11,360 bases of DNA, taken from NCBI GenBank assembly GCA_044340025.1, contig JBIIUJ010000083.1, forward strand, positions 1 to 11,360, written 5' to 3'. Under the pieces are notes generated by a model. The model saw nothing but the letters and a program-made list of their open reading frames with translations, was not told the origin of the DNA and made no database searches. Below are positions 6,885-11,360 of this stretch, piece by piece. The position numbers and the translations under genes were made by a program. Within the stretch, counting starts at the first letter, position 1. The number at the start of each line of letters is the position of its first letter. Source of the stretch: JBIIUJ01 sp044340025 (GTDB taxonomy: Bacteria > Pseudomonadota > Alphaproteobacteria > Caulobacterales > Aquidulcibacteraceae).

Positions 6885-8462
6885 TCATTTGTAAAGCTGA
6901 TCGGGCAGCCAGGTCGCCACCTGCGGGAACGCCCAGACGACGCCCACCATCACAAGCTGAAGCAGGATGAAGGGGACCACGCCGCGATAGATGTCGAGCG
7001 TCGTCACGCTCGGCGGCGCCACGCCGCGCAGATAGAACAGCGCAAAGCCAAAGGGCGGAGTGAGGAACGAGGTCTGCAGCACCATCGCCAGCAGAATGCC
7101 CAGCCAGACCGGATCAGCCCCCATCACGATCAGCGGCACCGCCACCAGCGGCACGACGATGAAGCAGATCTCGATGAAATCGAGAAAGAAGCCGAGCACG
7201 AAGACGAGCGCGAGCGTGAAGAGCATTGCCCCGGCAAGCCCGCCTGGAACCGCCTCCAGCATGCCGGCGACCCATTCGTCCCCGCCGAGGCCGCGAAACA
7301 CCAGCGTGAACAGCGCCGCCCCGATCAGAATGAGAAACACCATCGCCGTGATGTCCACGCTGGCGCGCAAGGTGGACTGAAGCTGGCTTGCGCGGCCGAG
7401 CGCGGCGAGCCCCGCCACCACGCCCGCGAACGCGCCCGCCGCCAGAAGCCCCGCAACCCCGGTCACAGCAAGCCCCAGCGCCGTGCCCGATCCGGCAAGC
7501 GCCGGCGTGTTTGCGACAAGCCGCAACAGGCTGAGAAACACGATGGACGCCCCGCCCAGCAGCACAAGGCGGGCAAGCGGCCCGCCGCTGCGCCCGGCGT
7601 CCTTCTCGATCCGCCAGCCGGCCAGCAGCGCGGCGCCGGCCGCGCCCACCGCAGCGCCTTCGGTTGCGGTGGCGACGCCGGCGAGAATCGAGCCCAGCAC
7701 CGCCACGATCAGCAGCAGGGGCGCCGCCAGCGCCCCGACGATCCGGTCCAACGACGGGTAGGGGGTATCGGCGGCCGGGGCGATCTTCGGATCGGCGGTC
7801 GCGCGGATGAACTGATACAGCAGATAAAGGCCAACCAGCATGAGGCCGGGGATCAGGGCGCCGGCGAAAAGATCGCCCACCGAGACCGCCTGCGGGGTCT
7901 GATCGCCAAGTTGAAGCTGCGCGCGCTGATTCGCGTTGCCGATCTGATCGCCAAGCAGGATCAGCACGATCGAAGGCGGGATGATCTGGCCCAGCGTGCC
8001 GGCCGCCGCAATCGAGCCCGCCGCCGTCGGCACGTGATAGCCGCGCGCCATCATGGCAGGCAAAGCGAGCAGACCCATCGTGACGACGGTTGCGCCAACC
8101 ACGCCGGTGGAGGCCGCCAGCAGAGCGCCCACGATCGAGGTGGCGTAAAGCAGGCCCCCGCGCGTTCGGCCGAACAGATCGCCCATTGTGGAAAGCAGGT
8201 CTTCGGCGATCCTGGAGCGTTCCAGAATGACGCCCATCAGCACAAACAGCGGCACCGCAGTCAGGGTGGCGTTGTTCATCGTGCCGAAAACCCGCTGGGG
8301 GAAGGCGGCAAAGAAGCTCGGCTGGAAGATGCCAAGCGCCAGCCCGAGCAGACCATAGGCCAGCGCCACGCCCGCCAGCGTGAACGCCACGGGATAGCCT
8401 GCCATCAGCGCGACCACGAGCGTGGCGAACATCAGGATGTCGAGGATGCCCGAAAGCTCCAT
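6885..8462 (-). CDS. TRAP transporter large permease (DctM/TakM-type)
   Basis: This 525-residue polytopic protein is the ion-coupled transport subunit of a tripartite ATP-independent periplasmic transporter. It starts MELSGILDILMFATLVVALM, has the family signature AGTLGQIIPPSIVLILLGDQ (154-173), VSVGDLFAGALIPGL (193-207), and ends with the conserved LQTSFLTPPFGFALFYLRG (462-480). It is about 100 residues longer than the roughly 425-residue C4-dicarboxylate DctM. The surplus is a central segment about 283-360 (two extra hydrophobic stretches) and a longer loop around 173-195, as in the mannitol/chloroaromatic/2-oxoacid TRAP subclass. ATG 8462 shares its A with the small permease's TGA (TGATG), and AGGAGGG lies 9 nt upstream, so the two are translationally coupled. 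Together with the two upstream genes it makes a full importer. Confidence 0.94.
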   Translation of the reverse strand: MELSGILDILMFATLVVALMAGYPVAFTLAGVALAYGLLGLALGIFQPSFFAAFPQRVFGTMNNATLTAVPLFVLMGVILERSRIAEDLLSTMGDLFGRTRGGLLYATSIVGALLAASTGVVGATVVTMGLLALPAMMARGYHVPTAAGSIAAAGTLGQIIPPSIVLILLGDQIGNANQRAQLQLGDQTPQAVSVGDLFAGALIPGLMLVGLYLLYQFIRATADPKIAPAADTPYPSLDRIVGALAAPLLLIVAVLGSILAGVATATEGAAVGAAGAALLAGWRIEKDAGRSGGPLARLVLLGGASIVFLSLLRLVANTPALAGSGTALGLAVTGVAGLLAAGAFAGVVAGLAALGRASQLQSTLRASVDITAMVFLILIGAALFTLVFRGLGGDEWVAGMLEAVPGGLAGAMLFTLALVFVLGFFLDFIEICFIVVPLVAVPLIVMGADPVWLGILLAMVLQTSFLTPPFGFALFYLRGVAPPSVTTLDIYRGVVPFILLQLVMVGVVWAFPQVATWLPDQLYK

Positions 8463-9130
8463 CAGGCCACGCCCTCCTGCAGGGGCAGGTGCTCGGCCCC
8501 GCTCGGCGCTGCAAGGCCGCGGATCGCTAGCGCCGCCCGGCCCGCCACCGCGCAGCCCTGCGCCAGCATCGCTGCGGCGAACACTGGCATGGCGGTCTTG
8601 AGCAGAAAGACGAGCGGCAGACCATCCGTCTCGGCGCTCTTCTCCCCGATCCGCCAGGCCAGCTCCACCACAGGCCCGCTATAGACCAGCAAAAGCAGCA
8701 TCACCGGCACAAGGAAGAGGTGGTAGCCCGCAAAATCCACCCAGGCTTTCCCAACCGGCGACAGCTGGGCGTGGATCACATCCACCCGCACATGCGCGTC
8801 GCGCATCAGGGCCGCCGGCGCCGCCATCAGGAACGCCAGCGCGTGGGCATACATCACCGCCTCGTTGAGGCGGGTGAAGCTCTCGCCGAACACATAGCGC
8901 AGCCCCACCGTGACCAGCATGCCCAGCGCCAGCACAAGGAGGCACCAGCGCGCAAACGCTTCCAGACCGCTGGCGATCGTCTCAACGATCGCCACGCCGG
9001 GGCGAAGCGCGCGCGCGGCTGGCTCGCCCAGCGCAAGCGTGGCGAGCGGCAGCAGCAGGAGCGGGGCCAGCCCCCCGAGCACCACGACCATCACCGCGCC
9101 GAGCGGCTCGCCAATCGCCCAGGTGCTCAT
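8462..9130 (-). CDS. TRAP transporter small permease (DctQ/TakQ-type)
   Basis: This 222-residue membrane protein pairs with the large permease. Its family core is LRYVFGESFTRLNEAVMYAH (77-96), MRDAHVRVDVIHAQLSPVGKA (109-129), the helix around 131-151 and GEKSAETDGLPLVFLLKTAMP (162-182). The four family helices lie at about 60-80, 91-108, 131-151 and 171-195. There is an additional N-terminal hydrophobic helix (11-33) not needed for the core fold. ATG 9130 is chosen because it overlaps the stop of the binding-protein gene by 4 nt (ATGA), a classic coupling junction; the frame remains open upstream to 9193, but that part runs inside the binding-protein gene. No strong Shine-Dalgarno is visible, consistent with coupling. 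Confidence 0.9.
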   Translation of the reverse strand: MSTWAIGEPLGAVMVVVLGGLAPLLLLPLATLALGEPAARALRPGVAIVETIASGLEAFARWCLLVLALGMLVTVGLRYVFGESFTRLNEAVMYAHALAFLMAAPAALMRDAHVRVDVIHAQLSPVGKAWVDFAGYHLFLVPVMLLLLVYSGPVVELAWRIGEKSAETDGLPLVFLLKTAMPVFAAAMLAQGCAVAGRAALAIRGLAAPSGAEHLPLQEGVA

Positions 9131-10278
9131 GCGTCCGCCGCCAGATGCTGCTTGCGCAGGCTGACATAGCGGCACTCCACATCTTCCATCCACGGACGCA
9201 TCTGGCGAAAGGCGGCAAGCCAGTTCTCATAGATGCGCCGGCCCAGATCATCGGAGGAGCCAGCCTCCGCCCACATCTCGCGCGAGACGCGCGCCGCAGC
9301 CGTCAGCACGTCATCGGGGAAGGCGCGCACCGTCACGCCGTGCTCGCGTTCGAGGATGCCCAGAAACTCCGCGTTGCGCCAACAGAACTCGGCAAAGGAG
9401 GTCAGGGTCACGTCCTGACAGGCCGTGCGGATGACCTGCTGGTGCAGCGGGCTCAGCCGGTCCCAGACGCGCCTGGAAACGCCGAGCGCCAGAAGCGCGC
9501 CAGGCTCATGCAGGCCGGGGGCGTAATAGAACGGCGCCTCGCGATAGAAGCCGAGGCCGAGATCGTTCCAGGGGCCGAGGAACTCGGCCGCATCGATCAC
9601 GCCCGATTGAAGCGCCTGATAGATCTCTCCGCCTGGCATGGCGATCGCCGCCCCGCCCAGCCGGCGGATCATCTCCCCGCCGATGCCGGGAATGCGCATC
9701 TTCAGGCCGCGGAAGTCCGCCAAGGAGCGGATCTCGCGCTTGAACCAGCCGCCCGTCTGGTGGGTGGAGTTGCCGCACGCGATCGGCAGGATGCCAAACC
9801 GGGCGCCCAGCTCTTCCCAGAGCGCCTGACCGCCGCCGAACTGCAGCCAGGCCTGCTGCTCCAGCGCGGTCATGCCGAAGGGCACGGCGGTGAAGAAGGG
9901 ATAGGCCGGGTGCTTGCCCTGCCAGTAATACTCGGCGCCGTGGTACATGTCGGCGGAGCCGGTCGCGACCGCGTCGAACACCTCGAACGCGCCCACCAGT
10001 TCGCCCGCCGCATAGACCTTGATGTCGAGCGTGCCGTTGGACAGAGCGAGGCAGCGCTCCGCCAGCCGCTCCGACATGGAGCCAAGGCCGGGCATGCCCT
10101 TGGGCCAGGTGGTGACGAGATTGAGGCGAACGGCATCGCTCGCCGCCACGACGGCCGCAGGGCCGCCAGCCGCCAGGCCGCCCGTGGCGCCCCCGGCAAG
10201 CCCCGCAGCAGCCACGCCGGCTCCCGCGCCGACCGCCGTGCCGACTGCGATCGACGTCAACAGCGTGCGCCGGTCCAT
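9127..10278 (-). CDS. TRAP transporter periplasmic solute-binding protein (TakP/FcbT1-like)
   Basis: The product is a 383-residue extracytoplasmic receptor of a TRAP importer. The N-terminus MDRRTLLTSIAVGTAVG has a twin-arginine-like motif (RRTLL), followed by an unusually long Ala/Gly-rich stretch to about residue 46, so export via Tat is likely. The mature part has LVTTWPKGMPGL (54-65), ADMYHGAEYYW (109-119), GLKMRIPGIGGEM (191-203) with Arg195 as the usual carboxylate-clamping arginine, AEFLGPWNDLG (231-241) and YYAPGLHEPG (251-260). Glu232 and Glu258, 25 residues apart, match in spacing the residues that hold the cation and 2-oxoacid in TakP as I recall that structure; the usual Trp after the first Glu is Phe233. 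This points to a small oxo- or hydroxy-acid ligand rather than C4-dicarboxylates or sialic acid. GGAGAGGA lies 7 nt before ATG 10278, inside the end of bpt, whose stop is 3 nt upstream. Confidence 0.92.
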   Translation of the reverse strand: MDRRTLLTSIAVGTAVGAGAGVAAAGLAGGATGGLAAGGPAAVVAASDAVRLNLVTTWPKGMPGLGSMSERLAERCLALSNGTLDIKVYAAGELVGAFEVFDAVATGSADMYHGAEYYWQGKHPAYPFFTAVPFGMTALEQQAWLQFGGGQALWEELGARFGILPIACGNSTHQTGGWFKREIRSLADFRGLKMRIPGIGGEMIRRLGGAAIAMPGGEIYQALQSGVIDAAEFLGPWNDLGLGFYREAPFYYAPGLHEPGALLALGVSRRVWDRLSPLHQQVIRTACQDVTLTSFAEFCWRNAEFLGILEREHGVTVRAFPDDVLTAAARVSREMWAEAGSSDDLGRRIYENWLAAFRQMRPWMEDVECRYVSLRKQHLAADA

Positions 10279-10281
10279 CCC

Positions 10282-11043
10282 TTAATCCTCTCCGCTTTCG
10301 CCATCATGCTGCTGGCGCCAGGCCTCGAACGGCATCCAGCCCCCGCCGGCCAGCAGCTCTAGCGGCTGGAAGCGGGCCTTGTAGTCCATCTTGTCCGATC
10401 CGCGCACCCAATAGCCCAGATACACATGCGCCATGCCCGCAGCCTGCGCCTGGCGCACATGATTGAGGATCATGAAGGCGCCAAGGCTGCGATGGTCCGC
10501 ACGCGGATCGTAGAATGAATAGACCAGCGACAGCCCGTCGCCCAATACATCCACCAGCGTGCAGCCGATCAGATCCTCGTGAGGGCCCGCGCGATATTCC
10601 ACCAGATGCGTGCGCACGGTGGATTCCTCCACCATGGCGGCGAAATCAAACGCGTTCATCTCGTTCATGCCGCCGTTAGCGTGCCGGCCCGAGAGATAGC
10701 GCTTGAGCAGCCAGAACTGCTCCTCGGTCGCGCGGCCGGGGCGCAGGCTGACCGACACGTCGGCGTTCAGCCGCTCGATCCGGCGGCGGCTGCGGGTGAA
10801 CTCGAACGTCTGAACCGGGATCCGGGCCGAAAGGCAGGCGTCGCAGCCTTCGCAGGCTGGCCGGTAGGCGATGTTTTGCGAGCGGCGAAAGCCCGCCTGG
10901 GTGAGGGATTCGTTCAGTCCCGCCGCGTCGTCACATTCGAGGCTCGTAAACACCTTCCGCTCCCGCCGGCCCGGCAGGTAGGGGCAGGGCGCCGGCGCGG
11001 TCAGGTAGAACCTGAGCTGACGAGTGTTGAACGGACGGGTCAC
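10282..11043 (-). CDS. bpt: Aspartate/glutamate leucyltransferase (EC 2.3.2.29)
   Basis: This cytoplasmic enzyme transfers leucine from Leu-tRNA to N-terminal Asp or Glu of proteins, marking them for ClpS/ClpAP degradation (bacterial N-degron pathway). It is 253 residues, normal for Bpt. The N-terminal domain has APCPYLPGRRERKVFT (18-33) and YRPACEGCDACLSARIPV (60-77) with Cys20, Cys64, Cys67 and Cys70, the family's cysteine set. The C-terminal acyltransferase-like domain has SLVYSFYDP (172-180), LGAFMILNHV (187-196) and YLGYWVRGSDKMDYKARFQPLEL (208-230), the hallmark of ATE/Bpt enzymes. The start is a GTG at 11043; CGAGGA is only 3 nt upstream, a tight spacing, and a GANTC site overlaps it. 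It heads a tightly spaced unit with the TRAP genes and mmsB, although no functional link is known. Confidence 0.95.
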   Translation of the reverse strand: MTRPFNTRQLRFYLTAPAPCPYLPGRRERKVFTSLECDDAAGLNESLTQAGFRRSQNIAYRPACEGCDACLSARIPVQTFEFTRSRRRIERLNADVSVSLRPGRATEEQFWLLKRYLSGRHANGGMNEMNAFDFAAMVEESTVRTHLVEYRAGPHEDLIGCTLVDVLGDGLSLVYSFYDPRADHRSLGAFMILNHVRQAQAAGMAHVYLGYWVRGSDKMDYKARFQPLELLAGGGWMPFEAWRQQHDGESGED

Positions 11044-11159
11044 GAATCCTCGCCAGATCGAAAGGGACGGCGGCGCACGATCAACGCAAGCACCGCGCCC
11101 TTTGGCAAGCTATCGGCCCGAGTTTTCTTCTGTCTGGCCGCTGTCGGGCTGGGGAGATC

Positions 11160-11186
11160 GGGGGCCGGCCGATTTGGCCGGCCCCC
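11160..11186. repeat. Perfect 11-bp inverted repeat (GC-rich hairpin, 5-nt loop)
   Basis: Arms GGGGGCCGGCC (11160-11170) and GGCCGGCCCCC (11176-11186) are exact complements around a GATTT loop. The stem would be very stable in RNA from either strand. No T-run follows on either strand, and no gene ends at this point, so it is not an obvious intrinsic terminator. It may be a leader-RNA structure or a protein-binding palindrome. Confidence 0.75.
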
Positions 11187-11187
11187 A

Positions 11188-11233
11188 GGCGTCTGGCTAG
11201 GGTCGCGAGCGCGGGAGGCGGCGACCAGACGCC
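11188..11233. repeat. Bulged inverted repeat (two coaxial stems)
   Basis: GGCGTCTGG (11188-11196) is the exact reverse complement of CCAGACGCC (11225-11233), and nested inside it GGTCGC (11201-11206) pairs with GCGACC (11221-11226). The two pairings share bases 11225-11226, so either a 9-bp stem alone or a 7-bp plus 6-bp bulged stem can form. It starts two bases after the 11-bp hairpin and overlaps the next inverted repeat by three bases. Confidence 0.6.
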
Positions 11234-11256
11234 CTGTCCGCTCCCGAAAACAGGGC
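11231..11256. repeat. Inverted repeat, 7-bp arms
   Basis: GCCCTGT (11231-11237) and ACAGGGC (11250-11256) are exact complements around a 12-nt loop. The left arm shares GCC with the end of the preceding stem, so the two structures compete for those bases. Confidence 0.5.
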
Positions 11257-11334
11257 TTAGAGCGGTTTGCCGCCTTTGTGAATCGGCGGGGATTCCCAAA
11301 TCGGCCATGAGGTGATTCAAGCTGTCTGCTGGCG

Positions 11335-11360
11335 AAGGAGGCTGGCGGATATGGGACAAC
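11335..11360 (+). CDS. Start of a + strand gene running off the window
   Basis: A strong Shine-Dalgarno AAGGAGG (11335-11341) is followed after 9 nt by ATG at 11351, with only Met-Gly-Gln visible before the window ends. The orientation is divergent from bpt. Only three codons are seen, so nothing can be said about the product; the coordinates given include the ribosome binding site. Confidence rests on the ribosome-binding-site quality and on the long non-coding stretch before it. Confidence 0.45.

Larger units (their letters stand above)
11044..11350. other. Intergenic region with multiple inverted repeats, upstream of bpt and of a + strand gene
   Basis: These 307 bases hold no convincing gene. 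Both flanking genes read outward, so promoters and 5' leaders for both should lie here, but no clear -35/-10 pair was found. Inverted repeats crowd 11160-11306: an 11-bp perfect hairpin, a bulged stem GGCGTCT/AGACGCC enclosing GGTCGC/GCGACC (11188-11233), GCCCTGT/ACAGGGC (11231-11237 with 11250-11256) and a small GCGG/CCGC hairpin (11262-11273). Four GANTC sites fall in it (11044, 11280, 11291, 11314). None of the RNase P, tmRNA, SRP or common riboswitch core motifs I know was recognised. A - strand open frame covering 11081-11359 has no family resemblance. Confidence 0.6.

Noticed and set aside
7114..8514. - strand 466-residue open frame overlapping the TRAP large permease
   Set aside because: Wrong frame of the permease gene; Arg/Gly-rich with no hydrophobic helices.
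9145..10362. + strand 405-residue open frame opposite the TRAP binding protein
   Set aside because: Antisense shadow; the - strand frame shows a Tat-like signal and TRAP receptor motifs.
11044..11160. Sigma-70 promoter for bpt (TTGCCA, 17 nt, GTTGAT on the - strand)
   Set aside because: The -10 box matches only three of six consensus bases, and such pairs are expected by chance.
11160..11186. Calling the 11-bp hairpin an intrinsic terminator
   Set aside because: No T-tract on either strand and no gene ending nearby on either strand; kept as an unexplained hairpin.
11160..11330. Known housekeeping RNA (RNase P, tmRNA, SRP RNA, 6S) or a common riboswitch
   Set aside because: None of the conserved core sequences I can recall for these was found by eye; a covariance-model search would be decisive.
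11081..11359. - strand 92-residue open frame in the bpt-upstream region
   Set aside because: TTG start without a ribosome binding site, no recognisable domain, and it runs through the palindromes and the good + strand Shine-Dalgarno.

Overview
The window is a dense, GC-rich stretch of an alphaproteobacterial chromosome. The assignment rests on gene content: a Bpt-type aminoacyltransferase, a TakP-class TRAP transporter, a short acetolactate-synthase-like ThDP enzyme, and very sparse but clustered GANTC sites as expected where CcrM methylates DNA. A Caulobacterales/Maricaulales-type lineage fits, but the genus cannot be fixed from the sequence alone. No rRNA, tRNA, CRISPR array, insertion sequence or phage gene was seen.

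Left part (1-1865, + strand): the 3' part of a polysaccharide/lipid-linked oligosaccharide flippase, noticeably poorer in GC than everything after it, followed after 3 nt by an EamA/DMT-family permease of normal composition. This looks like the end of a surface-polysaccharide cluster joined to host-type sequence. Next, facing the other way, is amn (AMP nucleosidase, 1882-3336). A 98-bp divergent intergenic region separates amn from a two-gene + unit: an acetolactate-synthase-like thiamine-diphosphate enzyme (3435-4988) and a family-9 glycosyltransferase of heptosyltransferase type (4996-5949).

Right part (5954-11043, all - strand): five tightly packed genes that read as one operon, in transcription order bpt (Asp/Glu leucyltransferase), TRAP solute-binding protein, TRAP small permease, TRAP large permease, and a 3-hydroxyisobutyrate-dehydrogenase-like gene (mmsB). 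Gaps are 3 nt, -4 nt, -1 nt and about 40 nt. The three TRAP genes make a complete importer, and its binding protein resembles the 2-oxoacid/mannitol-chloroaromatic subclass. The dehydrogenase at the end suggests, as inference, that the imported solute is a small hydroxy- or oxo-acid handled by branched-chain acid metabolism. Bpt at the head is a protein-turnover (N-degron) enzyme with no obvious metabolic link.

The last 317 bases (11044-11360) are the only long non-coding stretch. They contain a perfect 11-bp-stem hairpin, two further inverted repeats, an 11-nt segment able to pair with the first hairpin's loop and stem, and four GANTC sites. They end in a good Shine-Dalgarno and ATG for a + strand gene that runs off the window. 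This intergenic region is the least explained and most interesting part. I found no convincing novel multi-gene system.
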